64,000 nt of DNA from Microbacterium sp. CSI-V (GTDB taxonomy: Bacteria; Actinomycetota; Actinomycetes; Actinomycetales; Microbacteriaceae): NCBI RefSeq assembly GCF_001984105.1, contig NZ_MTQM01000007.1:62001-126000 (forward strand), written 5' to 3'. This document shows positions 17,436 through 25,146 of this stretch, piece after piece; within the stretch, counting starts at the first letter, position 1; each line of letters starts with the position of its first letter. The translations under genes were made by a program, and so were the position numbers. The notes under the pieces are model-generated. The model ran no database searches. It was given only the letters and a program-made list of their open reading frames with translations, and had not been told where the DNA came from.

Positions 17436-17467
17436 GAGGCCCCGGATGCCGTGGCGTCCGGGGCCTC
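17436..17467. terminator. Shared terminator between convergent EamA and yceI genes
   Basis: Arms GAGGCCCCGGA (17436-17446) and TCCGGGGCCTC (17457-17467), 11 bp perfect, loop 10 nt, between two convergent stops, so it can serve both strands. Confidence 0.8.
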
Positions 17468-17482
17468 GCGGGGGTCGAGCGA

Positions 17483-18043
17483 TCAGGCCTGGAGGGCGAA
17501 CTGCAGGTCGAGCTCGATGGTGACGTCCTTGCCGACGAGCACGCCGCCGGTCTCGAGCGCGGCGTTCCAGGTGAGGCCGTACTCCTCGCGGTTGATGACG
17601 GTCTTGGCGGTGGCGCCGGCCTTGTAGTTGCCCCACGGGTCGGTGCCGAAGCCGCCGAAGTCGATGGCGAAGGTGGCGGGCTTGCTGACGCCGCGGATGG
17701 TGAGCTCGCCGTCGACGAGGAAGTCGCCGTTCTCGACGCGGGCGCCGGTGGAGCGGAAGTCCATGGTCGGGTACGTCTCGGTGTCGAAGAACTCGGCGGA
17801 GCGGAGGTGCTGGTCGCGGCCCTCGTCCTTGGTGTCGACCGAGGTGACGTCGACGGACGCCTCGACCGTGGCCTCGAGCGGGTTCTCGGGGGCCACGAGG
17901 GTGGCGCTCTTCATGCCGAAGGTGCCGCGGACCTTCGAGATCATCATGTGGCGAACCGTGAAGGTCACCTCGCTGTGCGAGGGGTCGAGCACCCAGGTGC
18001 CCGCCTTGTAGCCGGGGATCTCGAGCGTGGTCGTGTCGGTCAT
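17483..18043 (-). CDS. YceI family protein
   Basis: A 186-residue lipocalin-like YceI protein: GTWVLDPSHSEVTFTVRHMM, FGMKSATL, SVDTKDEGRDQHLRSAEFFD and LTIRGVSKPATFAIDF follow the family order. YceI proteins bind polyisoprenoid or other amphipathic lipids. No signal peptide is visible, so a cytoplasmic form is expected. The ATG at 18043 has AAGGAG 5 nt upstream (revcomp of 18049-18054); a frame extending to 18100 is not needed. A perfect 16-bp palindrome upstream (18114-18129) is a likely operator. Confidence 0.88.
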   Translation of the reverse strand: MTDTTTLEIPGYKAGTWVLDPSHSEVTFTVRHMMISKVRGTFGMKSATLVAPENPLEATVEASVDVTSVDTKDEGRDQHLRSAEFFDTETYPTMDFRSTGARVENGDFLVDGELTIRGVSKPATFAIDFGGFGTDPWGNYKAGATAKTVINREEYGLTWNAALETGGVLVGKDVTIELDLQFALQA

Positions 18044-18113
18044 GTCACTCCTTGAGGTCTGGGGAGCCGGTTCGGCGTCCTGCCGATGTCCAACTCTCAT
18101 TCATCCGAATGTA

Positions 18114-18129
18114 TTCCACGATCGTGGAA
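18114..18129. promoter_or_regulatory. 16-bp palindromic operator candidate upstream of yceI
   Basis: TTCCACGATCGTGGAA is a perfect palindrome 70 bp upstream of the yceI start, in the place of a core promoter. It is a good size for a MarR, TetR or HxlR dimer site. The adjoining run of six A (minus-strand T run) belongs to the neighbouring terminator. Confidence 0.5.
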
Positions 18130-18133
18130 AAAA

Positions 18134-18171
18134 CACGAACCCGAGGGGGCCGCGGCTCCCTCGGGTTCGTG
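18134..18171 (-). terminator. Intrinsic terminator of the FKBP gene
   Basis: Arms CACGAACCCGAGGG (18134-18147) and its exact complement (18158-18171) form a 14-bp stem followed on the minus strand by TTTTTT, 22 bp past the FKBP stop. Confidence 0.88.
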
Positions 18172-18193
18172 AACAGGCGATGAAAATGCCGGA

Positions 18194-18559
18194 TCAGCCG
18201 ACCTTGAGCAGGTCGATGATGAAGATCAGGGTCTTGCCGCCGAGGAAGTGGCCACCGGCGGGACCGTAGGCCAGGTGCGGCGGGATCACGAGCTCGCGGC
18301 GTCCGCCGACCTTCATGCCCGGGATGCCGTCCTGCCAGCCCTGGATGAGTCCGCGGAGGGGGAACTGGATGCTCTCGCCGCGTCCCCACGAGGAGTCGAA
18401 CTCCTCGCCCGATTCGTATTCGACACCGGCGTAGTGCACGGTGACGGTGTCGCCGGGCTTCGCCTCGTCGCCGTCGCCGACGATGATGTCGCGGATGACG
18501 AGGTCGGAGGGGGCGGGACCGGTGGGAGCGTCGAACTCCGGCTTGGTGCGATCAGTCAT
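18194..18559 (-). CDS. FKBP-type peptidyl-prolyl cis-trans isomerase
   Basis: A 121-residue single-domain FKBP that catalyses cis-trans isomerisation of Xaa-Pro bonds. Diagnostic blocks: PGDTVTVHYAGVEY, EEFDSSWGRGESIQFPL, LIQGWQDGIPGMKVGGRREL, IPPHLAYG and TLIFIIDLLKV. No signal peptide, so cytoplasmic. The ATG at 18559 (MTDRTKPEFD) is favoured over a start four codons upstream because TTGGAT is 6 nt before it. Terminated by a strong hairpin with a T run. Confidence 0.92.
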   Translation of the reverse strand: MTDRTKPEFDAPTGPAPSDLVIRDIIVGDGDEAKPGDTVTVHYAGVEYESGEEFDSSWGRGESIQFPLRGLIQGWQDGIPGMKVGGRRELVIPPHLAYGPAGGHFLGGKTLIFIIDLLKVG

Positions 18560-18606
18560 GAGTCCATCCAAGCACGCGGGACGCCGTCGCGAACCCCCTG
18601 GACAAG

Positions 18607-18657
18607 ACTCAGCGCCCGGTGCCGCGGCGATGCCTGCGTGTCTCCCGGGCGCTGAGT
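18607..18657. repeat. Long inverted repeat between FKBP and PrsW genes
   Basis: Arms ACTCAGCGCCCGG (18607-18619) and its perfect complement (18645-18657) with a 25-nt loop. It lies past the PrsW stop on the minus strand and could end that transcript, but has no T run and a large loop. Confidence 0.65.
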
Positions 18658-18708
18658 TGGCCTACATCGATGGTGCTCCCGGTGCCCTCCGGCTGTCAAG
18701 ACCCTGGG

Positions 18709-19875
18709 TCACGGCGCCAGCAGCGCCGCGCGCGCGGCGGTGGTGCGCTGCAGCAGCGCGCGCTCCTGCCCCGCCGCGGTGGCGTCGCGTCCGGAGAGCG
18801 CGCGCTGGCGCGCTGCGGCGAGCGCCGTGGCATCCCGGATGAAGGTCTTCATGACGGCGGAACGGTCGCCCGGCAGCCCGCGCGCCCACGCCACCGACGA
18901 ACGGCGCCCGGCGCCGGTGGCCAGCATGTCGACCTCCTGCGCGGTGAACCACCCGGCGGCGGCGTACTCGCCCAGTCGCGCCCGGGTCAGCCGCGCCTCC
19001 TCCCGGCGGAGCGCCAGGATGCCGAGCACGAACAGCACGAAGAGCGGCACCTGCAGCGTCGCGTACAGCTCGAAGAAGTCGAAGAAGGTGGCGGAGCCGT
19101 TCCACAGCGCGTGGAGCACGATCGCGCCCGCGAGCCCCGGGAGGGCGTAGCGGAACGCGGCCCCGGTTCCCAGCGACCGCCGGGCGGCCAAACCGAACGC
19201 GAAACCGGTGAGGCTGGTGAACATGACATGCGCGAACGGCGAGAGGACGGCCCGCAGGAAGAACACCCCGCTGACCTGGACGGCGCCGCCCTCGATGAAG
19301 CTCACCGCGAAGTACTGCACGTTCTCGGTGAACGCGAAGCCCGCGCCGATGAGCGCGCCGTAGACGATGCCGTCCACCGGCCCGTCGAACCACCGGCGGG
19401 CGCCGACGTACAGCAGCAGCAGCCCCAGACCCTTCGCGATCTCCTCGACGATCGGGGCCTGGACGACCGAGCTGAACGCGTCGCCCAATCCCCCCGTGAG
19501 GAACGCCAGGAGCGCGTCCACGCCGAGCGCGATCGCGACCGAGGCGATCGCGCCCCACGCGACGGCGAAGGCCAGGAGCCGGCGCGGCTCCGGCTCCCAG
19601 CGGTCGATGAGACGCACGGCGAACCAGACGATCACGAACGGCACGACCGCCAGGACCATCCCGACGATGGATGCCGCGGGCCCAAGGAACCGCAGGAAAT
19701 ACAGCACGAGCAGCCCGAGGACGGGCACCAGCAGCGCCGCGACGACCCAGAGGAGCACCCCGTCCCGCCGCGGACGCGCGGGGACCGCCGCGGCCGGGGC
19801 GGCGGAGGGCGGGGCGGCGGAGATGCGGGCGGGCTCGCCCGGGCCGGGCTGCCACAGCGGCGAGGGGTAGCTCAT
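18709..19875 (-). CDS. PrsW family intramembrane metalloprotease
   Basis: A 388-residue multispanning protease of the PrsW group (M82-like, same superfamily as CPBP). Active-site motifs: PIVEEIAKGLGLLLLY (EExxK), FTENVQYF, HVMFTSLTGF (His) and LHALWNGS (His). The N-terminus is a Pro/Ala-rich cytoplasmic tail (residues 1-38), the C-terminus a basic helical region. PrsW cleaves anti-sigma factors in Bacillus; the target here is unknown. ATG at 19875 is placed 12 nt after TAGGCT (minus strand), with a GTG two codons earlier as the possible leaderless start (19881). Confidence 0.87.
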   Translation of the reverse strand: MSYPSPLWQPGPGEPARISAAPPSAAPAAAVPARPRRDGVLLWVVAALLVPVLGLLVLYFLRFLGPAASIVGMVLAVVPFVIVWFAVRLIDRWEPEPRRLLAFAVAWGAIASVAIALGVDALLAFLTGGLGDAFSSVVQAPIVEEIAKGLGLLLLYVGARRWFDGPVDGIVYGALIGAGFAFTENVQYFAVSFIEGGAVQVSGVFFLRAVLSPFAHVMFTSLTGFAFGLAARRSLGTGAAFRYALPGLAGAIVLHALWNGSATFFDFFELYATLQVPLFVLFVLGILALRREEARLTRARLGEYAAAGWFTAQEVDMLATGAGRRSSVAWARGLPGDRSAVMKTFIRDATALAAARQRALSGRDATAAGQERALLQRTTAARAALLAP

Positions 19876-19968
19876 GCGCACAGCCTAGGGGCGCTCTCCC
19901 GGGCGCTCGGGCCGGTTGCGGGGTCGGCGGACGGCTTCTCGCGCCGAGCGGCCCGGTAGCGTGGAGGC

Positions 19969-20835
19969 ATGCGTTTCGCCCACGTCCGTTCCCCGGAGGC
20001 GGCCGATGCCCCTCGCCTCATCAGCGTCCACGGCGAGGAGTTCGCGTTCGTCGATGAATTCTTCGCCGGCGCTCCCTCGACCCTCGAACAGCTCATCGCC
20101 GGCGGGGACGACCTCCTGGGCCGTGTCCGCGAGGCTGCGGCGGCGGCGCCGCGGCATCCGCTCGACGGGGTCCGTTTCGCTTCGGCGGTCCTGGCTCCCC
20201 CGACCATCCTCGCCGTCGGCCTCAACTACGCCGCGCACTCGGGCGAGCTGGGACTGAAGACCGATGCAGGCCCCACCGTGTTCGTGCTGTGGCCGAACTC
20301 CCTCACGGCGCACCACGAGACGACCTCGTGGCCGCGTTCCCTCAGCGAGGCCGTGGACTACGAGTCCGAACTCGGCGTGATCATCGGGCGCCCCGGCCGC
20401 GACATCCCGGAGACCGACGCCCTCGATCACGTGTGGGGCTACACCGTGGTCAACGACATCACCGCGCGCAACATCCAGTTCTCGGAAGCGCAGTGGTCGC
20501 GCTGCAAATCCTTCGACGGCTTCACCCCCACGGGTCCGTTCGTCGTCACCGCCGACGAGATCCCCGACCCGCAGGACCTCCACATCTGGACCGTCGTCGA
20601 CGGCCACACCGTGCAGGACGCCTCCACCGGGCAGATGGTGCGATCGGTGGCGACGCTCATCCACAAGCTCTCGGAGTCGGCGACCCTGCTGCCGGGCACG
20701 CTGATCTCCACCGGCAGCCCCGGCGGTGCGGGTTACTCCCGCGATCCGCAGATCTTCCTCCGCGACCGGTCGACGGTCACCGTCGGCATCGACGGCATCG
20801 GCGAGCTCACGACCCACTGCCGCATCCTGGACTGA
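19969..20835 (+). CDS. Fumarylacetoacetate hydrolase family protein
   Basis: A 288-residue FAH-fold hydrolase/decarboxylase. AVGLNYAAHSGELG, EAVDYESELGVIIG (metal-binding Glu pair), GYTVVNDITARNIQ (metal-binding Asp), KSFDGFTPTGPFVV and ISTGSPGGAGY are the conserved blocks. The family handles carbon-carbon bonds in 2-oxo acids (2-hydroxyhepta-diene-dioate isomerase, acylpyruvase, oxaloacetate decarboxylase); which one applies is not deducible. ATG at 19969 is exactly 6 nt after TAGCGT (19957-19962). Confidence 0.9.
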   Translation: MRFAHVRSPEAADAPRLISVHGEEFAFVDEFFAGAPSTLEQLIAGGDDLLGRVREAAAAAPRHPLDGVRFASAVLAPPTILAVGLNYAAHSGELGLKTDAGPTVFVLWPNSLTAHHETTSWPRSLSEAVDYESELGVIIGRPGRDIPETDALDHVWGYTVVNDITARNIQFSEAQWSRCKSFDGFTPTGPFVVTADEIPDPQDLHIWTVVDGHTVQDASTGQMVRSVATLIHKLSESATLLPGTLISTGSPGGAGYSRDPQIFLRDRSTVTVGIDGIGELTTHCRILD

Positions 20836-20848
20836 GGGCGTGGCGGCG

Positions 20849-20875
20849 GGGCGGCGCCGCGTCGGGTCGCCGCCC
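20849..20875. terminator. Terminator between convergent FAH and aspA genes
   Basis: Arms GGGCGGCG (20849-20856) and CGCCGCCC (20868-20875), 8 bp perfect, between the two stops. Confidence 0.55.
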
Positions 20876-20889
20876 GAGTCAGGTGCGGG

Positions 20890-22353
20890 TCACTCCTCGA
20901 CGACGCTGTCTGCGGCGCGGACGACCGGGATCGCCGCCGTGACGGCCTGCAGACCCGACAGACGGGCGGGCGAGATCTGCTTCATGACCTCGTCGCGCGT
21001 CATGAGCCCCGCCTCGACGACGAGGTCGGCGACGTTGCGATGCGTGAGGAGCGCGGTCTTGGCGAGTGCCGCAGCCGCCGCGTAGCCGATGAAGGGCGTC
21101 AGGGCCGTGACGACACCGACCGACGAACCGACCATCGCGCCCAGGCGCTCGCGGTTGGCGGTGATCCCGTCGACGCAGTTCACCCGCAGGGTCCACATCG
21201 CCTGTCGCATCCAGGTGATCGACTGGAAGATCGAGTGCGCGATGACCGGCTCGAAGGCGTTGAGCTGCAGCTGACCGCCCTCGACGGCCATGGTGACCGT
21301 CATGTCGGCCCCGACGACCGAGAACGCGACCTGGTTGACCACCTCGGGGATCACCGGGTTCACCTTGCCGGGCATGATGCTCGAGCCCGCCTGGCGCGCC
21401 GGCAGGTTGATCTCGCCGAGACCGGCCTGCGGCCCGCTGGAGAGCAGGCGCAGGTCGTTGCAGATCTTGGAGAGCTTGATCGCGTTGCGCTTGAGGGATG
21501 CCGAGAACGACATGAACGCACCGGTGTCGCTCGTCGACTCCACCAGGTCGGTCGCGGTCTCGAGGTCGAGTCCCGTGATCTCACGCAGGTGACGCAGCAC
21601 CGAGGGACCGTAGTCCGGGTGCGCGGTGATCCCCGTGCCGATGGCGGTGGCCCCCATGTTGATCTCGAACATGAGGTAGGCGTTCTCCTGCAGACGGTTG
21701 TAGTCCTCGCCCAGGGTCGTGGCGAAGCCGTGGAACTCCTGCCCGAGAGTCATCGGCACGGCATCCTGCAGCTGGGTGCGACCGACCTTGAGGACGTCGT
21801 GGAACTCATCGGCCTTCGACAGGAACGACTGCCGCAGGAGCCCGAGCTCCTCGAGCAGACTCCGCAGCGTCAGCGACAGACCGATCTTCACCGCCGTCGG
21901 GTAGACGTCGTTCGTCGACTGGCTCCGATTGGTGTCGTCGATCGGCGAGAGGAACGCGTAGTCACCCTTCTCGCGCCCGGCCATCTCGAGGGCGATGTTG
22001 GTGATCACCTCGTTGGCGTTCATGTTCGTCGAGGTGCCCGCGCCGCCCTGGATGACTCCCACGGCGAACTCGTCGTGGAACTCCCCGTCGATCACGCGCT
22101 GCGCGGCGCGGTCGATCAGGTCGGCCTTGGCCGGGTCGAGCACGCCGATCTGCCGGTTCGCGCGCGCGGAGGCCTGCTTGACCATCGCGAGGGCCCGCAC
22201 GAGGTCGGGGTAGACCGAGATCGGTCGCTTCGCGATGGGGAAGTTCTCCAGAGCCCGTGCGGTGTGGATGCCCCAGTAGGCATCGGCGGGGATCTCGAGG
22301 GAGCCGAGCGAGTCGGTCTCGATACGGGTGCGCGTCATTGCGTCCAAAGCCAT
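20890..22353 (-). CDS. aspA: Aspartate ammonia-lyase
   Basis: A 487-residue member of the aspartase/fumarase superfamily, converting L-aspartate to fumarate and ammonia. The signature GSSIMPGKVNP is near residue 322; TSTNMNANEVITN, SQSTNDVYPTA and KVGRTQLQDAVPMTLGQEF are the other conserved regions. Features favouring aspartase over class II fumarase are the N-terminal ENFPIAKRPISVYPDLVRAL and AGTSTNMN context, but the two families are close. The start at 22353 (MALDAMTRTRIETD) has GAGG about 10 nt upstream; a start five codons later (MTRTRIETDSLG) is possible. Confidence 0.88.
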   Translation of the reverse strand: MALDAMTRTRIETDSLGSLEIPADAYWGIHTARALENFPIAKRPISVYPDLVRALAMVKQASARANRQIGVLDPAKADLIDRAAQRVIDGEFHDEFAVGVIQGGAGTSTNMNANEVITNIALEMAGREKGDYAFLSPIDDTNRSQSTNDVYPTAVKIGLSLTLRSLLEELGLLRQSFLSKADEFHDVLKVGRTQLQDAVPMTLGQEFHGFATTLGEDYNRLQENAYLMFEINMGATAIGTGITAHPDYGPSVLRHLREITGLDLETATDLVESTSDTGAFMSFSASLKRNAIKLSKICNDLRLLSSGPQAGLGEINLPARQAGSSIMPGKVNPVIPEVVNQVAFSVVGADMTVTMAVEGGQLQLNAFEPVIAHSIFQSITWMRQAMWTLRVNCVDGITANRERLGAMVGSSVGVVTALTPFIGYAAAAALAKTALLTHRNVADLVVEAGLMTRDEVMKQISPARLSGLQAVTAAIPVVRAADSVVEE

Positions 22354-22489
22354 GGGGGATGTCCTCGTGGGTCGTCACGGCGGTCAGGGATCCCCCGAGC
22401 CTAACCACCGCGACCGACGGAGTCGCTGGACGCCACGGCCTGTCGCCGGAGCCGCGCACTCCCCCGCGTACAGCGACGGGGCGGCCGGG

Positions 22490-23389
22490 TCAGCGCTTGC
22501 GCGAGAACGCCTCGAGCCGCTCCTCGGGCGTGAGCGCGGCCATGCGGGCGACCCACTCCGGCGTGAAGTAGCCCGCCGGTTCGGCGTCGACGACGGGCAC
22601 CACCGCGTGGGTGATCGTGTCGTCCCACACGTGGACGAGGTGGAAGGACTGCCCGGCATCCATTCCGTTCACCTCGTCGGCGGGGGCGGCGAGATCCATC
22701 GTGTAGCACGAGGCCGCGGAGACGCTCACCGGGACCCCCGCGAAGGTGCCGGACGTGGAGTAGTGGAGGTGGCCGGCGAGGATGGCACGGACGTCGCTGC
22801 CGGCGATCGCCGACGCCAGACCCGGCTGGTCGCGGAGCTCGAGGATGTTGAAGAACGGGATGTGCGTCGGCAGCGGCGGATGATGCAGCGCCAGGATGGT
22901 GCCCAGCGGCGCCGGCTCGGCGAGCTCGGCCCGCAGCCAGTCCAGCTGCGCGGCGTCGAGGTCGCCGTGATGCCAGCCCGGGACCGTCGAATCCAGCGCG
23001 ATCAGCCGCAGACCATCCAGGTCCCAGACCCCCGTCACGGGCTCGGCCGTCGCGTCGGCGTCGAGCAGGCCGGCGCGCAGCGCCCCGCGCTCGTCGTGGT
23101 TGCCCGCGACCCACACGACGGGGGCTCCCAGACGTTCCGCCCACGGCTCGACCTCCGCGCGCAGCGCACGGTACGCCTCGGGTTCGCCGAGGTCGGTCAG
23201 ATCGCCCGTGAACACCACGGCATCCGGTCGCACACCCGTCGCCTCGGCGGCCGCGAGCGTGCGGCGGAGCTGCGCGGCGGTGTCGTACCGCCCGCCCAGC
23301 AGCCGATCACCCGCGAGCAGGTGGGTGTCACTGAGGTGGAGGATCACGCGCCGCGCGGGCGCGTACTGACCGAACTGCACCGATGCCAT
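22490..23389 (-). CDS. Calcineurin-like phosphodiesterase (CpdA/Icc type)
   Basis: A 299-residue metallophosphoesterase with the full metal-site set: LHLSDTHLL (DxH), VVFTGDLTD (GD), VWVAGNHDE (GNHD), LALHHPPLP (H) and ILAGHLHYS (GHxH). This arrangement is that of class III cyclic nucleotide phosphodiesterases such as CpdA and Rv0805, so cAMP hydrolysis is the favoured role; other phosphoesters remain possible. The ATG at 23389 is exactly 6 nt after TAGGCT on the minus strand. No signal peptide. Confidence 0.88.
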   Translation of the reverse strand: MASVQFGQYAPARRVILHLSDTHLLAGDRLLGGRYDTAAQLRRTLAAAEATGVRPDAVVFTGDLTDLGEPEAYRALRAEVEPWAERLGAPVVWVAGNHDERGALRAGLLDADATAEPVTGVWDLDGLRLIALDSTVPGWHHGDLDAAQLDWLRAELAEPAPLGTILALHHPPLPTHIPFFNILELRDQPGLASAIAGSDVRAILAGHLHYSTSGTFAGVPVSVSAASCYTMDLAAPADEVNGMDAGQSFHLVHVWDDTITHAVVPVVDAEPAGYFTPEWVARMAALTPEERLEAFSRKR

Positions 23390-23424
23390 TCCCTCAGCCT
23401 ACGAGGGGCGCTCGACACGGCGCG

Positions 23425-23754
23425 TCAGTGGCGCAGCAGGATCAGCAGCAGCGCACCGAGCACCGCCGCCGCGCAGACGGCGAAGCACGCGTAGGCGCCG
23501 AGGAGCGCGAGCCGCTTCTGCCCCGCGCTCAGCGGATTGCGCGCGGCCGCCTTGGCCACCGCCTTCTCGGCGCGGCGTCTCTGCTTGTCGGTGAGCACGG
23601 TGATGGCATCCGTGAACTCCACTGGAGCGACCAGCGGCGGACGGCCGCCCCGGACGAGCAGACGCAGCCCGAGCGCGTAGAAGGTCACCACGGTCGCGGC
23701 CCCCACCAGCGCGGCGATGAAGACGTGGAGGAAGGCTTCCCAGTCGATGCTCAT
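23425..23754 (-). CDS. Small two-segment membrane protein downstream of pit
   Basis: A 109-residue protein of unknown function: one hydrophobic segment near the N-terminus (FIAALVGAATVVTFYALGL), a basic middle (TDKQRRRAEKAVAKAAARNP) and a second hydrophobic segment near the C-terminus. Its ATG at 23754 overlaps the pit stop by 4 nt (ATGA), so it is coupled to the phosphate transporter and may be an accessory subunit. This role is inferred from position only. Confidence 0.75.
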   Translation of the reverse strand: MSIDWEAFLHVFIAALVGAATVVTFYALGLRLLVRGGRPPLVAPVEFTDAITVLTDKQRRRAEKAVAKAAARNPLSAGQKRLALLGAYACFAVCAAAVLGALLLILLRH

Positions 23755-24974
23755 GCGCGGTCGTCCCTTCCGGCCTGCGCGCGCTCCAGGCGGCGCTGAC
23801 GGCGCGTGGGGCCGGGCTCGTGCGGCACCTTCACCGCCGCTCCCGAGTCGGCGACCTCGCTCATGGCGTTGGCCGAGGTGACCTCGTCGCGGCGCGAGCG
23901 GAGGAACAGGCCGAGGATGATCACCACGGCGATGACAGCATCCACCGCCACGCCCCAGCCCCCCAGCCAGACCACGATCAGGGCCGCCGCCGCCCCGACG
24001 GCGCCCGCCGCCGGCAGGGTGAGCACCCAGCCGATCATGATGCGACCGACCGTGTTCCAGCGCACCGTCGAGCCGCGACGGCCGAGCCCCGAGCCGATGA
24101 CCGACCCCGACGCGACCTGCGTGGTCGACAGCGCGAAACCGAGGGCGCTGGATGCCAGGATCGTCGCGGCCGTGGACGTCTCGGCCGAGAAGCCCTGCGC
24201 GGGCTTCACGTCGGTCAGCCCCTTGCCGAGCGTGCGGATGATGCGCCAGCCGCCCATGTAGGTGCCGAGGGCGATCGTGATCGCGCACGCGAAGATGACC
24301 CACAGCTGCGGGTCGGTCTCGGACGAGGACTGCCACCCGACCGTGATGAGGGCGAGCGTGATGACGCCCATCGTCTTCTGCGCGTCGTTCGTGCCGTGGG
24401 CGAGCGCCACGAGCGAGGACGTGAAGATCTGCCCCCACCGGAAGCCGTCGCGGCCGTCGGCCTTCATGTCGTACCGGCGTGTGATGCCGTAGGCGATCTT
24501 GGTCACCGTGAAGGCGATGAGGCCGGCGGTCAGGGGGGCGATGAGCGCGGGCAGGATCACCTTGCTGAGCACGACGCCCATGTCGATCGCCGCCGCCCCG
24601 ACGCCCACGAGCGTTGCGCCGATCAGCCCGCCGAACAGGGCGTGCGACGAGCTGGAGGGCAGCCCCAGCAGCCACGTGAGCATGTTCCAGGTGATCGCGC
24701 CGATGAGGCCCGCGAAGATGATCGGCGGGAAGATGTCCGGACTCAGCTGGTCCTCGCGGATCATGCCGCCCGAGATCGTCTTGGCGACCTCCGTCGACAG
24801 GAACGCGCCCACCAGGTTCAGGCCGGCCGCGAGGAGCACCGCGACCTTGGGCTTCAGGGCACCCGTGGCGATGGGCGTGGCCATCGCGTTCGCGGTGTCG
24901 TGGAAGCCGTTCGTGAAATCGAAGAACAGTGCCAGGGCGATGACCAGCACGATGACAAGGGCTGCGCTCTCCAC
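23751..24974 (-). CDS. pit: Low-affinity inorganic phosphate transporter (Pit family)
   Basis: A 407-residue Pit/PHO-4 transporter driven by proton symport of metal-phosphate. The duplicated signature is visible: FFDFTNGFHDTANAMATPIA in the first half and ALAHGTNDAQKTMGVIT in the second; GLPSSSSHALFGGLIGA follows. A basic cytoplasmic tail closes the protein. The GTG at 24974 (V-ESAALVIVLVIALALFFDF) is selected because GGAAAG is 8 nt upstream and it gives the family's standard N-terminus; an ATG 29 codons upstream is in frame but adds an unlikely tail. Confidence 0.9.
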   Translation of the reverse strand: MESAALVIVLVIALALFFDFTNGFHDTANAMATPIATGALKPKVAVLLAAGLNLVGAFLSTEVAKTISGGMIREDQLSPDIFPPIIFAGLIGAITWNMLTWLLGLPSSSSHALFGGLIGATLVGVGAAAIDMGVVLSKVILPALIAPLTAGLIAFTVTKIAYGITRRYDMKADGRDGFRWGQIFTSSLVALAHGTNDAQKTMGVITLALITVGWQSSSETDPQLWVIFACAITIALGTYMGGWRIIRTLGKGLTDVKPAQGFSAETSTAATILASSALGFALSTTQVASGSVIGSGLGRRGSTVRWNTVGRIMIGWVLTLPAAGAVGAAAALIVVWLGGWGVAVDAVIAVVIILGLFLRSRRDEVTSANAMSEVADSGAAVKVPHEPGPTRRQRRLERAQAGRDDRA

Positions 24975-25146
24975 CGATCGCTTTCCGTAGGGGGAAGGAG
25001 GGATGCCGACGGGATCGGCGCGGAGAACGAAGAGTTCACCTGACATTCGGCCCACGTTCACCGGGCCGACGACATCATTTCACCGGCGTGCGCATCGGTC
25101 AAACGCTGCGCGGCCGTCCGCGCCGGGAGCGGGATAGCGTGGGGAG

